64,000 nt of DNA from JAGTVG01 sp963820995 (GCA_963820995.1 CAWGCL010000014.1:60663-124662); one strand, 5' to 3'. Shown: positions 27,674 to 37,623, counted from the stretch's first letter. The notes: generated by a model not told the origin, from the letters alone. A program made the numbers and translations.

Positions 27674-29206
27674 TTATTTTACTAATTCAATTTCACTAGG
27701 TCGCCAGGTTTGATCTAACCATGATTGCAGTGGACCATACATTCGTAAGGCAACGAACCAACTTTTACCCGGAATAGTTTGCAACCAATTACTTTCCTGT
27801 CCCTGCGGTGGCTTTGGAGAAAAATACACATCAATTGAACCATCAGCATTCGTTTTCATTCCTTTCTTATAACTATCCAAAGTAGGGAACTGCTGATCGG
27901 TTTGTAACTGGCAGCGAGTTTGTGTATCATACATGGTTAAAGCCCAGAAATCCTTTACCGGTATATTTGCAGGCATGTTCAGTTTATAGGTTTTGGAGCC
28001 ATCTAGTGCCTGACCCTTGGAATCAACCATACCCATTGAATAGTCAGATCCTTTTCCAGCCGATTTGCTTGACATGGCAGGAGACACACATATATAGCCG
28101 AAATGATAAAACACACGGCCATCGAGAACACGAGCACCCTCATCCATATAAACAGTGCTACCCCCAATAATTGGTTGACACCAACCACTGTTTTTGCCAT
28201 AGGTATAGAGACCTGGATTACGTGGCTTGAAACTTATGGCACGTGCTGCTGTATTAGCTATAGCCGCTGCATCTACCAGAATATTAGTCATTCTTTCATC
28301 CGTAGGAAAGTCTTTGCCCTTAACAATACCAATGGAAGCCAATTGGCCAGTGATCTCAGCACCAAGAAAGCCTGCCGGTTCTTCCTGAAGAATAGCATGA
28401 ACATTTTTGTAAAAAGAAAAATCATTTGGAAGAACGGTTTGAATCTCTTTACCCGTGCCATTGATGAATTCCATTTTTGCAGGATTATCCATTTTAGCAA
28501 GTGGATACACTTTCAGATTGTCCCTGATATTCTTTGAAGCTGCTTCAATACCCTTATCCAGGTAGCCACGCATAAACAACCATGCTCCATAAGTTTTTGA
28601 TTGTACTACATGAAAGCCTGCCTTTGGCACAGCACCTTGGTAATCTGGAGGTAATACCAGAAATCGTCCACCTTGCCCTTGATCCGGACCTGCCATACCT
28701 AAATCTGTCATATAAAGGAAGGCCATGTCGTCTAATATACCAAGCATACGAGGAGGAAGATCTATAACTAATGGACCGTCCTTTAAATCTAACCAGCCCA
28801 TGGCATACATGGTTGATGTATTTGCCGTTAACCACAGGGCCTTAGAGTCCAATAGGCCATCATATATCACTATCTTATTGTATGCATCGATACCAAATTC
28901 TTTCATCCCTTCGCGAATTGAATACATCGACATGGCCGGAATGCAGTTAAGGAAAGACTCTACAGCACGGGAGCGATCGAGATAATCATAAACCTTATTA
29001 ACCGATGCTTCATCAGGAACCCCATCAAAGAATTTCATAGTTCCAATGGTGGTCTCCAATTTATCCGGAGCCATGATGCTTGCCGGAATAGGACTCGTCA
29101 TTTTCATGACAGGCTTTTGTGTAATCATTTCTGGCTTTTGAGCCTGAACGGTAACAATCGTAGTGGCTACAAGCACACTAGAAAGTAATGTTTTAATTGA
29201 TTTCAT
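27674..29206 (-). CDS. DUF1254/DUF1214 secreted protein (copy 2)
   Basis: 510 residues from the ATG at 29206 (MKSIKTLLSSVLVATTIVTVQAQ); an ATG at 29233 would add MNTNIKTIK, and the same leader occurs at the broken copy at 41163. DUF1254 part: IGTMKFFDGVPDEAS, DRSRAVESFLNCIPAMS. DUF1214 part: YKLNMPANIPVKDFWALTMY, LQTDQQFPT, WLQTIPGKSWFV, LDQTWRPSEIELVK. Closest in the window to copy 1 (both have KxMITQKPVMKMT-like mature starts), hinting at an older duplication of that pair. Followed by the palindromic repeat and the chimera. Confidence 0.88.
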   Translation of the reverse strand: MKSIKTLLSSVLVATTIVTVQAQKPEMITQKPVMKMTSPIPASIMAPDKLETTIGTMKFFDGVPDEASVNKVYDYLDRSRAVESFLNCIPAMSMYSIREGMKEFGIDAYNKIVIYDGLLDSKALWLTANTSTMYAMGWLDLKDGPLVIDLPPRMLGILDDMAFLYMTDLGMAGPDQGQGGRFLVLPPDYQGAVPKAGFHVVQSKTYGAWLFMRGYLDKGIEAASKNIRDNLKVYPLAKMDNPAKMEFINGTGKEIQTVLPNDFSFYKNVHAILQEEPAGFLGAEITGQLASIGIVKGKDFPTDERMTNILVDAAAIANTAARAISFKPRNPGLYTYGKNSGWCQPIIGGSTVYMDEGARVLDGRVFYHFGYICVSPAMSSKSAGKGSDYSMGMVDSKGQALDGSKTYKLNMPANIPVKDFWALTMYDTQTRCQLQTDQQFPTLDSYKKGMKTNADGSIDVYFSPKPPQGQESNWLQTIPGKSWFVALRMYGPLQSWLDQTWRPSEIELVK

Positions 29207-29268
29207 TTTAATTGTTTTTATATTAGTATTCATCAAAGAGCAAAAACTCTTTGGTTTTAATTTTACGC

Positions 29269-30801
29269 TTATTTAACCAACTTCACATCATCCGGCTTCC
29301 AGGTCTTATTGTTGTAGGCATTCATCGGACCATAGAATCGAACGACAGGAAACCAACCTTTACCTGGGATTGTTTGCAACCAAAACTTCTCTTTCCCATT
29401 AGGTGGTTTTGGTCCAAAGTAAATATCAATCGAACCATCCGGATTTTTACCTGGCAACTCCTGGCTACCGATCATTGGAAACTGCTGATCTGTTTGCAGT
29501 TGGGAGCGCGTAGCAGGGTCATAAATTGTAACTGACCAAAAGTCCTTTACCGGCACATTCGGTGGAATATGCAAAACATAATCTTTGCTACCATCGAGGT
29601 ATTGACCTTCTGCATCTTTATATCCAAACAAGTACTTTGAGCCAACACCTTCAGGCATTGGGGCAGCCATAGCAGGTGTAATTACGATCGCTCCATAATG
29701 AAACAAACTTCGTGCATCCAGATTTCTATACCCATTTTTCTCAAACTCGGAACTGCCACCTATAAACACAGTTTCCCATTGTCGGTCCGAATATTCTTTT
29801 ACATCTGGATCTCTGCTGTCAAAAGTGTTGGTTCTGGCCATGGCTACAGCGAGTTTTGCTGCTTGCTCGAAAATATGCTGCATGCGGGCATCCGGATTAA
29901 AAGGCTTGCCTTTCTCAATCCCTAAGGAAGCCAATCTTCCCAATAGTTCTTTGTTTACAAAATCAACTGGTTCATGGCTAATAATTTCATGCAGCCATCT
30001 AAAGGCTTCGCCATCTTCGGGTGCAATTGAATTGAGAGGTAATCCACTGATATTTATATATTTACCCTTTCTACTTGGATTATCCAGAGGGTATACCTTG
30101 AGTTTACTATAGTAATCCATCGCTTCTTGGCCTTCTCCCGGATTGGCTCTAAATAGCCCCCAAAGGCGATAAGACGACGATTTAGCAACAAAATAACCTT
30201 TAGGAATTTTACCTTCATAACCAGGAGGAAGCAGTAAGTATTTACCTCCTTTACCTTTGTCCTGACCTGTAGCGCCAAAATCAACCACAAATCTGAAATA
30301 GGCATCATCCAAAGGGCCCATTACCCCTGCAGGAACTTCAATCACAAGAGGACCATCTTTTTTCAAGTCGAGGGTTAACATGGCATAAATGCTATTGGCA
30401 TTTCCTGTCAGCCAAAGCGGATCTGAATCCATTCGATTGGCAAAAATCAAGACATCAGATGAGTTAGAAACACCATAATCGCGAACCTGTGCTTTTAAGA
30501 TACCATGTATCGACAAGGCAGGAATGAAATCATAGTAAGCTTGTGTAGCTCTTTGCAGATCCATTTGATACTGCACTTTTTCAATTGTTTCGGGTGTTGG
30601 GTATCCACCACCTTTAAATTCTAATGTTCCAAAATCGGTGTAAATTCTAGATGGGGCAGGCACAAAATCTTCTGATGATTGCTTTGCTTTCCCTTTTTCC
30701 AGTTCATAGATCGTTTTATCCTCCTGTGCTTGCATTGGAATGATAATGCCAATGATAAACAAGCAGGTTATTGCAATACTTAGTAATTTTTGTTTTTTCA
30801 T
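29269..30801 (-). CDS. DUF1254/DUF1214 secreted protein (copy 3)
   Basis: 510 residues with the island signal peptide (SIAITCLFIIGIIIPMQAQ). DUF1254 part: GTLEFKGGGYPTPE, MDLQRATQAYYDFIPALS. DUF1214 part: YVLHIPPNVPVKDFWSVTIY, LQTDQQFPM, WLQTIPGKGWFP, KTWKPDDVKLVK. The MDLQRATQAY form groups it with the copies at 34554 and 41294. It starts about 75 bases after the alkylsulfatase-like gene, with a strong hairpin between them, and precedes copy 2. Confidence 0.88.
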   Translation of the reverse strand: MKKQKLLSIAITCLFIIGIIIPMQAQEDKTIYELEKGKAKQSSEDFVPAPSRIYTDFGTLEFKGGGYPTPETIEKVQYQMDLQRATQAYYDFIPALSIHGILKAQVRDYGVSNSSDVLIFANRMDSDPLWLTGNANSIYAMLTLDLKKDGPLVIEVPAGVMGPLDDAYFRFVVDFGATGQDKGKGGKYLLLPPGYEGKIPKGYFVAKSSSYRLWGLFRANPGEGQEAMDYYSKLKVYPLDNPSRKGKYINISGLPLNSIAPEDGEAFRWLHEIISHEPVDFVNKELLGRLASLGIEKGKPFNPDARMQHIFEQAAKLAVAMARTNTFDSRDPDVKEYSDRQWETVFIGGSSEFEKNGYRNLDARSLFHYGAIVITPAMAAPMPEGVGSKYLFGYKDAEGQYLDGSKDYVLHIPPNVPVKDFWSVTIYDPATRSQLQTDQQFPMIGSQELPGKNPDGSIDIYFGPKPPNGKEKFWLQTIPGKGWFPVVRFYGPMNAYNNKTWKPDDVKLVK

Positions 30802-30828
30802 ATTAAAATGTCCTTTCTCAAATAAGAA

Positions 30829-30860
30829 TATCGGAAGGGCTTATCAGTGCCCTTCCGATA
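30829..30860. repeat. Perfect 12-base hairpin at a gene junction
   Basis: TATCGGAAGGGC and its exact complement flank an 8-base loop. No T tract follows directly on the minus strand, so it may stabilise mRNA or attenuate rather than terminate fully. Confidence 0.6.
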
Positions 30861-30877
30861 CATACTATTTTATAATT

Positions 30878-32710
30878 TTAATGACTGTAAGGTGGCACCT
30901 TATAGTTCTTTGAAGGTGTGTAAGCATCGAACAATTCGAAAGCACTTACTGTTTTCGCTTTATCGCCCGAAACCAGTTTCACTTTATTTGAATCGATGGC
31001 TTTTGTTAAATCAATACTACTTAAATAAAGCGCAGCCCATGTATCTGAATCGAGTTGCAGTACAGCATCTGACTTTTTGTAATATTCTGATGGTACAGGA
31101 ATAAATTCAGCAATACCTCTACGAACATGCAGCGCAACAGCCTGGTTACCCTTATCTGTAAATACAAACTCCATTAGCAAATCGGTATTCTCACTTTTCT
31201 TAGGATCGATGCGAACCCTAAAATAGTCTACAAAAACATCAGGTCTTGCAGCAATAAGGGCAGGTTGTGGAGGAATTAATCTAGGAATCTCAACTTTACC
31301 TTCCAGTGCCAAAGCTTCGGAGATAAGAAATGCTCTTGGGATAGATCCCATTGCGCGGTAAGCCATTTGCCTTAATAAATCTGCTTTTAGCTGCCGAACA
31401 TCCTTATCCATAGGATCTAAGAGGTAAACATACTGGACGAGTTGCGTACCCCAGGCAAATTCATTTTTATCGAGGGCTGTTTTGGCAAGTTTTATCACAT
31501 TTTTCTTGCCACCCATTGCTTTAACTAATCGTTCTGCTTCATCAAGTGGCGCTACTTTAAATATTTTCGTAACATCAGCATCAAACCAACCTACAGCATA
31601 ATCATATATTGCTTCCGGAAAATGAACAGTTTCGCCATAGATTTCTGTATTTTCTACCATATCATCCAGGTGAGAAGGAAAATAGATGAAGTTCCTTAGG
31701 TCGTTAGGTCCCAATCCCATTAGAATTCCTCTCAAGGTTTGATCGTAGGTGAGCGTAAAATGATCCATATAACCGGTAAGTGTTTCCATTACCTTTTCCT
31801 TGCCAACAATGGCGGGAGCATGCGAATTCAATACAACTTCCGGCTGCAAATCACGGATCATTTTGAGTGCATCTCGCCAGATTAATGGGTTACGGTAGAC
31901 TACTCCACGTAAACTGTAAATATTTGGTCTTCCCGGAAATACAAAGTTATTGAGGACTACACCGTTTTCGGGAAAATACACTGTAAGGTTATGATCATCA
32001 GAAAGTCCTTCGGTGAAAAACTGCACTTTATGTCCAAGCAGGTTCATTGTCTCTCCATTTTCTACAGCTTTATTTACGGGGAGAAAATCAATGGGCTGAC
32101 CCAATATCAGCTTTGTCTGAAGAGACGCATCTGGCCCTTCCTCGGGCATGAAATTGCTGAACTGAATGAGTGCTCTGGCACTTAAAATAGGGCCAATTTC
32201 AGGAATGGCTGATGGGGCGCCACCGCCACTAAGGTTATTCTGAACCGTCTCATTCAACGTGGGGTGACCAATAACAAGCACATCATCAGGATTATCTACA
32301 AATACTCCACCACCCAGGGCATAATGCGAATGACTGTACATGATTACTTTCACTGGCTTTTTACTGATTTTTTCGCGAATAGCATCATAAATGTGAGTGG
32401 CTTCTTCTTTCGTGTCGCCTACATCATATACTATCAATCCATCTTCGCCTTCAATAACAATGGTATTGGCAATGGAGTAACCTCCAACAACCCATACCCC
32501 TTCAACTATTTCCTCTACAGTTGGTTTGGTATACCAGCATTTAGGATAGGCTTCAATTAATTTGGCATTAACTATGGCCCCATTTTCTGCTGTTGCCATT
32601 TCCACAGCTCCGCCCATATAACGCGATTTTTCCTGAGCCTGCATTGAAATTGCTATTCCAATTAAGAACAAGCAGGTAATTGCAATACTTACTAATTTTT
32701 GTGGTTTCAT
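30878..32710 (-). CDS. Alkylsulfatase-like MBL-fold protein with altered metal site
   Basis: 610 residues; the layout fits the SdsA1/BDS1 alkylsulfatase family: MBL domain (~65-330), dimerisation helices (~360-470: LVKAMGGKKNVIKLAKTAL, YRAMGSIPRAFLISEALAL) and a C-terminal SCP2-like domain. It begins with the island signal peptide, so it is exported. The key motif, normally HSHxDHxGG, reads HSHYALGGG near residue 126: the Asp and third His that bind the second zinc are missing. NSHAP near 300 could still supply a His. It may be a mononuclear enzyme or have a different function. Gene lies between the sulfatase and copy 3. Confidence 0.8.
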   Translation of the reverse strand: MKPQKLVSIAITCLFLIGIAISMQAQEKSRYMGGAVEMATAENGAIVNAKLIEAYPKCWYTKPTVEEIVEGVWVVGGYSIANTIVIEGEDGLIVYDVGDTKEEATHIYDAIREKISKKPVKVIMYSHSHYALGGGVFVDNPDDVLVIGHPTLNETVQNNLSGGGAPSAIPEIGPILSARALIQFSNFMPEEGPDASLQTKLILGQPIDFLPVNKAVENGETMNLLGHKVQFFTEGLSDDHNLTVYFPENGVVLNNFVFPGRPNIYSLRGVVYRNPLIWRDALKMIRDLQPEVVLNSHAPAIVGKEKVMETLTGYMDHFTLTYDQTLRGILMGLGPNDLRNFIYFPSHLDDMVENTEIYGETVHFPEAIYDYAVGWFDADVTKIFKVAPLDEAERLVKAMGGKKNVIKLAKTALDKNEFAWGTQLVQYVYLLDPMDKDVRQLKADLLRQMAYRAMGSIPRAFLISEALALEGKVEIPRLIPPQPALIAARPDVFVDYFRVRIDPKKSENTDLLMEFVFTDKGNQAVALHVRRGIAEFIPVPSEYYKKSDAVLQLDSDTWAALYLSSIDLTKAIDSNKVKLVSGDKAKTVSAFELFDAYTPSKNYKVPPYSH

Positions 32711-32732
32711 TTTTCTATTTTTAGTTAATATT

Positions 32733-34211
32733 CTATTTTTTAAACTTAGTCATGCTGAATGCTGGTGGATTGGGATATTTTTCCAGTGACTTCTGGTATT
32801 CGCCCACAATCTTCATATACGGTCCGAGCACAAAGGCAGAGACTGCAACCTGGTTCCATTGTTCCCGTGGATCACGGGCAATGTTGTAGACAGAAGGATA
32901 CCCCATCCCCTCGGCACGATAAGCACCCACGCCCATCAGTGAAGGGTTTCCATCAGATGCAACGAATTGCTTTGGATAAATCCGCCACTGCTTCCAGCGC
33001 ACTGCAGCAACCTCGCCTTCCATGAACGTGATCAGGCTTTCGCGCGCTGACTGCTTGTTTTTGCCTAGGAAGAAATCGCCCTGATCTACGCCATCAATGG
33101 CACGGTCAGTGGGTACTTTGGCCCCAATAATGTTGGCCAATGTAGGGTAGAAGTCGTGAATAGCTACCATCTCGTTGCTCTTTGCCGGTTTGATCTTTGC
33201 TGGCCATTTGATCATGCCCGGAACGCGCAGTGAACCCTCAAGGGCATCACCAACCTCGCCACGGAACGGCCCGTTTGAACTGCCCAAGAAATCATTGTTG
33301 GACCCCTGGGTTGTAGCCCCCCCATTGTCGGAAAGCCATATGACGATGGTGTTGTCTTCAATGCCGGCCTCCTTTATGGCGTCAAGCACCTGTCCTGTGC
33401 GGTAGTCAAGTTCCATCACAGCATCACCAAAAAGCCCGGCACTCGATTTCCCTTCAAAGTCGGGATGAGGCAAGGCCGGATAATGCACATGTGACCATCC
33501 CACATAAAGAAAGAATGGTTCCTTTTCTTTTGCCTGTTCTTTGATGTACTTCACGGAGGCTTGCGCTATGTCACCTTCGATATACCGTCTGTATTCAAGA
33601 TCGTAGGGACGGACCTTTTTCACCACATCTTTCCCAGGTTCTGATTCCCAGATAGCAGTTTGCGATTTGGCAATTGCTTCTTCTGAAAAACCGCTTCTAC
33701 GCATACCATCCGGATACAATACACCGTCAGTGGTTTCTAAAATCCCAACATGCCATTCATCAAAGCCCTGGTTAATGGGCAGACTTTGCTTTTCTCCACC
33801 CAGATGCCATTTACCCGTTATGGCAGTGGCGTAGCCTTTTGATTTGAACAGTTCGGCCAGCGTCACCTCACTATCTTGAAGTGTGCTGGGTGTACCGGCA
33901 ATAATAATACTTCCCAATCCTGCACGTTGAGAATATCTGCCAGTCAGCAAAGCCGCGCGGGACGGTGTACAGCCCGGCTCCACGAAAAACTGAGTGAGCA
34001 TCATCCCTTCGCTTGCCAGTTGATCAATGCGCGGCGTGGGCATACCGCGAAGTTCACCACCGCTGCCATAGATTCCTAAATCACCGTAGCCCATGTTGTC
34101 TGACAGCATGAGTACCACGTTGGGTTGGCTGCTTTTCTGTGCTTGGGCACTGGCAGTTACACCAGTACATGCCACTAAAAGGCAAGCAATAGATAGTTTA
34201 AAATATTTCAT
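32733..34211 (-). CDS. Secreted arylsulfatase (type I, Cys-type)
   Basis: 492 residues with a signal peptide (cut after TASAQA). The N terminus is the sulfatase metal site NVVLMLSDNMGYGD; the catalytic motif is GCTPSRAALLTGRY near residue 81, where the Cys would be converted to formylglycine. HLGG (KWHLGG), GWSHVHYPALPHP and IVIWLSDNGG (metal Asp/Asn) are also present. It hydrolyses a sulfate ester; the natural substrate is unknown. No sulfatase-maturing enzyme is in the window. Base composition is visibly richer in G+C than neighbouring DUF1254 genes, suggesting separate acquisition. Confidence 0.92.
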   Translation of the reverse strand: MKYFKLSIACLLVACTGVTASAQAQKSSQPNVVLMLSDNMGYGDLGIYGSGGELRGMPTPRIDQLASEGMMLTQFFVEPGCTPSRAALLTGRYSQRAGLGSIIIAGTPSTLQDSEVTLAELFKSKGYATAITGKWHLGGEKQSLPINQGFDEWHVGILETTDGVLYPDGMRRSGFSEEAIAKSQTAIWESEPGKDVVKKVRPYDLEYRRYIEGDIAQASVKYIKEQAKEKEPFFLYVGWSHVHYPALPHPDFEGKSSAGLFGDAVMELDYRTGQVLDAIKEAGIEDNTIVIWLSDNGGATTQGSNNDFLGSSNGPFRGEVGDALEGSLRVPGMIKWPAKIKPAKSNEMVAIHDFYPTLANIIGAKVPTDRAIDGVDQGDFFLGKNKQSARESLITFMEGEVAAVRWKQWRIYPKQFVASDGNPSLMGVGAYRAEGMGYPSVYNIARDPREQWNQVAVSAFVLGPYMKIVGEYQKSLEKYPNPPAFSMTKFKK

Positions 34212-34232
34212 TTTTTCTACTTTTTTATTTAA

Positions 34233-34526
34233 TTAATAATATTGTTGTGATTTATCAATAGCATCTTTAATCCGTTTAAAGGATTCTAAAACTTCAGTTT
34301 TTTCTCTCTCCTTTTCATTGTCTGCTAAGTCATTAAAAGAGCTTAATCTTTTTTTTGAATTCCTTAATTCTTTTTGAATGCTACTTATTATATGCTGCAT
34401 CACTTTTTGATTCCTTATATCGCCAAACTGCAATTTCAGTTTGATTACATCAACTGATGATTTCCACTTTATCCAATCCTGTTCCAGTTCTTGTAATGTA
34501 TCTGTGGGGTACCTATTATCCATCAT
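34233..34526 (-). CDS. Small helical hypothetical protein
   Basis: About 97 residues from the ATG at 34526, almost entirely charged amphipathic helix (coiled-coil-like: ELEQDWIKWKSS, NSKKRLSSFNDLADNEKERE). No signal peptide. It sits 27 bases after a DUF1254 gene and 21 bases before the sulfatase, in the same direction, consistent with an operon. Family not recognised. Confidence 0.55.
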   Translation of the reverse strand: MMDNRYPTDTLQELEQDWIKWKSSVDVIKLKLQFGDIRNQKVMQHIISSIQKELRNSKKRLSSFNDLADNEKEREKTEVLESFKRIKDAIDKSQQYY

Positions 34527-34553
34527 AGCCAAATAAATTAGAGGAATGAAAAA

Positions 34554-36104
34554 TTATTCTACTAACTCAAAATCATTTAATACCCACGTTTTATTAATAT
34601 AGCCTTCTTCTGGGCCATAGAAACGGAACACTACAAAAAAGCCTTTCTCAGCATTGGTAGGCACCCAGTTGTTTTTTAGCTTTTTGTCTTTCGGAGGCTC
34701 AGCACCAAAATATAGATCAACCGAACCATCTTTGTTCATTTTTGGCTCATTCATACTTCCAACCGATTTGTTGGTATTTCCTCCGGCATCCAATAGTCCA
34801 CGAGTGGTTGCATCATAAGCCGTTACCGCCCAAAAACGTTTAACCGGTGCATTTGCAGGAACAGTAAGCTTATAGTTTTTACCTCCATCTAAAAAATCTC
34901 CTGCTTTATCGCGAAAAGCTGTTAAATAAGCTGTTCCGGCACCAGGTGTCGTAGATAATAAATTAGGAGAAACAACAATGGCTTGATAATGCCAAAGTGT
35001 TCTTGCATCGATATCAGTAATTCCATCTCGCTCAAAAGTAGTATTGTATAAAAACATCTTTTCCCACTTACGGTTTTCCCAGTAACGAATATCCGGCTCA
35101 CGTGAAGCATATACAATGGCACGTGACATGGCAACACCTTGTTTTGCACCCTGGTCCAATATCTTTTTCATGCGCGCATCAGGAGTATAAACTTGCCCTT
35201 TGCGTATACCTAAGGTTGATAAACGACCCAATTGCTCTGGGCTAAACAAGTTGGTTGGCTCATATTGAATAATCTCATTCAAATCGGTAAACACAGAAGC
35301 ATCTTCTGCCGGCAGTGGATTAATTCCCATACCTGTGGTATTGGCATAATTACCTTCTCTAGGTCCCGTAGCCAAGGGATATACTTTCAGGTTCTTTTTA
35401 AACCAGGCTACAGCCTGATCACCCAAACCTACTTCGCCAAATCCACGCATCATTACCCAAACACGGTAACTGTTAGAGTTAACAACAAAATGTCCATCAG
35501 GAATTTCACCCTCATATCCAGGAGGTATAAATACATATTTCCCTCCATCTCCTTTGTCCGGACCAACAAAACCAAAGTCCACCATAAATTTAAATAAGGC
35601 ATCGTTTGCAGTACCGTACATTCCTGCAGGAATTTCAACCACTGTTGGGCCGTCAATTTTCAAGTCGAGAGAAGCTATGGCATAAACCGTACTGTTATTA
35701 CCCGTTAAAAAGGGTTCACTTGGTAACCAACCGGGTCCGGCTGCAACAGCAATATCCGAAGAAGATTTAAATTTAAAATCGCGTATTTGCGATTTCACAA
35801 TGGCGTATACCGAAAGCGCAGGATAAAAATCCATATACGCTTGCGTAGCACGTTGCAAATCCATTTCGTCATAAATTTTCTGAACGGATGCTTCATCCGG
35901 AAATGCTTCTAACTCAAAATTGAGCGTGCCGAAGTTGGTCTCTATTTTATCCGGAGCTGGTTTAAAACCTTTCTCTGTTTGTTTCTCACCGGCTGTCTTA
36001 AACAGGTTTCTGTTTTCGCCGGTTTCTTGTGCTTGCATTGGAATAGTGATTCCGATAATAAACATGCCCGTTAATAGAATACTGAGTAATTTTTGTGTTT
36101 TCAT
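34554..36104 (-). CDS. DUF1254/DUF1214 secreted protein (copy 4)
   Basis: 516 residues with island signal peptide (SILLTGMFIIGITIPMQAQ). DUF1254 part: GTLNFELEAFPDEAS, MDLQRATQAYMDFYPALSVY. DUF1214 part: YKLTVPANAPVKRFWAVTAY, then the variant GLLDAGGNTNKSVGSM in place of LQTDQ, and KKLKNNWVPTNAEKGFFVVF, KTWVLNDFELVE. This intact gene is the template for two nearby fragments: its first ~137 residues match 40696-41163 and its last ~135 match 48739-49152 almost exactly. A porin-tail remnant lies upstream. Confidence 0.88.
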   Translation of the reverse strand: MKTQKLLSILLTGMFIIGITIPMQAQETGENRNLFKTAGEKQTEKGFKPAPDKIETNFGTLNFELEAFPDEASVQKIYDEMDLQRATQAYMDFYPALSVYAIVKSQIRDFKFKSSSDIAVAAGPGWLPSEPFLTGNNSTVYAIASLDLKIDGPTVVEIPAGMYGTANDALFKFMVDFGFVGPDKGDGGKYVFIPPGYEGEIPDGHFVVNSNSYRVWVMMRGFGEVGLGDQAVAWFKKNLKVYPLATGPREGNYANTTGMGINPLPAEDASVFTDLNEIIQYEPTNLFSPEQLGRLSTLGIRKGQVYTPDARMKKILDQGAKQGVAMSRAIVYASREPDIRYWENRKWEKMFLYNTTFERDGITDIDARTLWHYQAIVVSPNLLSTTPGAGTAYLTAFRDKAGDFLDGGKNYKLTVPANAPVKRFWAVTAYDATTRGLLDAGGNTNKSVGSMNEPKMNKDGSVDLYFGAEPPKDKKLKNNWVPTNAEKGFFVVFRFYGPEEGYINKTWVLNDFELVE

Positions 36105-36150
36105 AATGAATAATTTTTAATTTATATCGCAAGATTTTGATTCAAAGTCT

Positions 36151-36300
36151 TTATTCGGTAAAATTCAATTTGGCAGCAAACTGAATGCGTTGAGCAAAGC
36201 CTTCTGTACCATTTACAATTCTTTGTTTACCTGCCATGTATTCAATACCTACTCCAAGTCTTTTGAAAACGCCCCATCTGAGGTTGGCGTGTCGTACTGT
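36151..36300 (-). pseudogene. C-terminal remnant of a DcaP-like porin
   Basis: The minus strand reads HANLRWGVFKRLGVGIEYM, AGKQRIVNGTEGFAQRIQFA, AKLNFTE and stops at 36151. Nearly the same tail ends the chimera at 49223. Upstream it is cut off by an in-frame TAA at 36301. Like the copy at 49.2 kb, it stands just before a DUF1254 start, so the two places are copies of one segment. Confidence 0.75.
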
Positions 36301-36348
36301 TTAGAATTTGCCATAGTTTTTAGTTTTTAGTTAATTAGTTTTCAGTGT

Positions 36349-37623
36349 TTAAAAAATATACTTGCCCATCATCTGGACTCGGTTAGCAATACCTGATTTT
36401 CCATCTATATTTACTCTTTGACCAATACCGTACTCAATACCGACGTTCACAGATTTTACAGGAGAATAAATCAGGTTAATATGACCAGTGGCTCCTGAAC
36501 TATAGCTATTCACAGATTTGTACTGAGATTCCTCCACGTCAAGCCATGCCCCCATTACATTCGTGACGAGTACGGGGGAAAAACTATAAATAAGAGCCCC
36601 TGACAAACTCCATGTAAATAAAGGCTCCAATTCACCTTGGGGGTTTATAATAGCCGATTGTCCCCCTCCTGTAAATGCAATAATGTTTGTAGCCCAGCCA
36701 TCGCCTCCTGAGAGGTTCCATTGCATGCTGAACTTTTTGGTGAAGTTTTGCCGGCCGCTAAATGCTAATCCCCAACCCATGGCTGTGACATTCGGCCCGA
36801 CTTGCAAGCCATCCCAACGCAACTGATATACCGAGCCGCCAAACATCATCCGGCCATCTAATTTTGTTGTCTTGGTGATCCTGGCTACTAAAACTGGTAA
36901 TAACATACTGTTCTCACCATCAAAGCCATTGCCATCAATATCAGGATACTCAAGCATCTCTGCTGCCACGGCCCATTTCATGGTCTTTGCTAATTTATTT
37001 TCATACCTGATTTGTGCCCTTCTTGATCCGGTAATTGCATCTCCTGCCTGAAAATCAATGCTATTTGGTACGGAATAGCCATCGGTTAAAGTACCCCAGC
37101 TGCGGCCTACTAGCCAGTTGTTGTAAACGGCATAAAAATGACGGAGCCGAGGTGTATTATGAAATGGGTCACGATCCAGATTCCAGAAATCCATTTCCAA
37201 AAAAACACGAAGTGGCTTACCTTTTTCTGTTGTTGTGCGAAAGTCAAAATTAAAGCGCGACTCGCGTGCAAATAAATTCATATAGCCCTGCTCTTTCACA
37301 ACCCCGGAATTATCTACATGAACATTGACGGTGGACAGTTCATATCGGTCGTTATGCACTCCGTTAAAATCCTGGATGTAATCCAGTTTTACATATCCAC
37401 CAAAAGATAATCGGGCTTTTGAGCCAAAAAGAGGCCATGATTTCGGAAAGTCGGCATCTGCTAATTCCTGACCAGTAAGGCCTATCTCATTATCACGAAA
37501 AGAACTAATTCTAGTGGAATCAGCAGGGGATCTTCCAATCAAATCTTTTTTATCCTGACTATAGGCATTTACAACGGAGAATATAAGAACTATGCAAAAA
37601 AGGAATGATTTAAACCGTTTCAT
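36349..37623 (-). CDS. DcaP-like trimeric porin (copy 1)
   Basis: 424 residues, signal peptide cut after NAYS. Mature protein begins with a short polar region (IGRSPADSTRISSF), then KARLSFGGYVKLDYIQDFNG, VFLEMDFWNLDRDPFHNTPR, YAVYNNWLVGRSWGTLTD and ends NRVQMMGKYIF, with a terminal Phe typical of outer-membrane barrels. This matches the DcaP family, whose members admit small anionic dicarboxylates and similar compounds. A close paralogue lies at 50539. Placed between an amidohydrolase gene and DUF1254 copy 4, so it is probably the import pore of the island. Confidence 0.83.
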   Translation of the reverse strand: MKRFKSFLFCIVLIFSVVNAYSQDKKDLIGRSPADSTRISSFRDNEIGLTGQELADADFPKSWPLFGSKARLSFGGYVKLDYIQDFNGVHNDRYELSTVNVHVDNSGVVKEQGYMNLFARESRFNFDFRTTTEKGKPLRVFLEMDFWNLDRDPFHNTPRLRHFYAVYNNWLVGRSWGTLTDGYSVPNSIDFQAGDAITGSRRAQIRYENKLAKTMKWAVAAEMLEYPDIDGNGFDGENSMLLPVLVARITKTTKLDGRMMFGGSVYQLRWDGLQVGPNVTAMGWGLAFSGRQNFTKKFSMQWNLSGGDGWATNIIAFTGGGQSAIINPQGELEPLFTWSLSGALIYSFSPVLVTNVMGAWLDVEESQYKSVNSYSSGATGHINLIYSPVKSVNVGIEYGIGQRVNIDGKSGIANRVQMMGKYIF

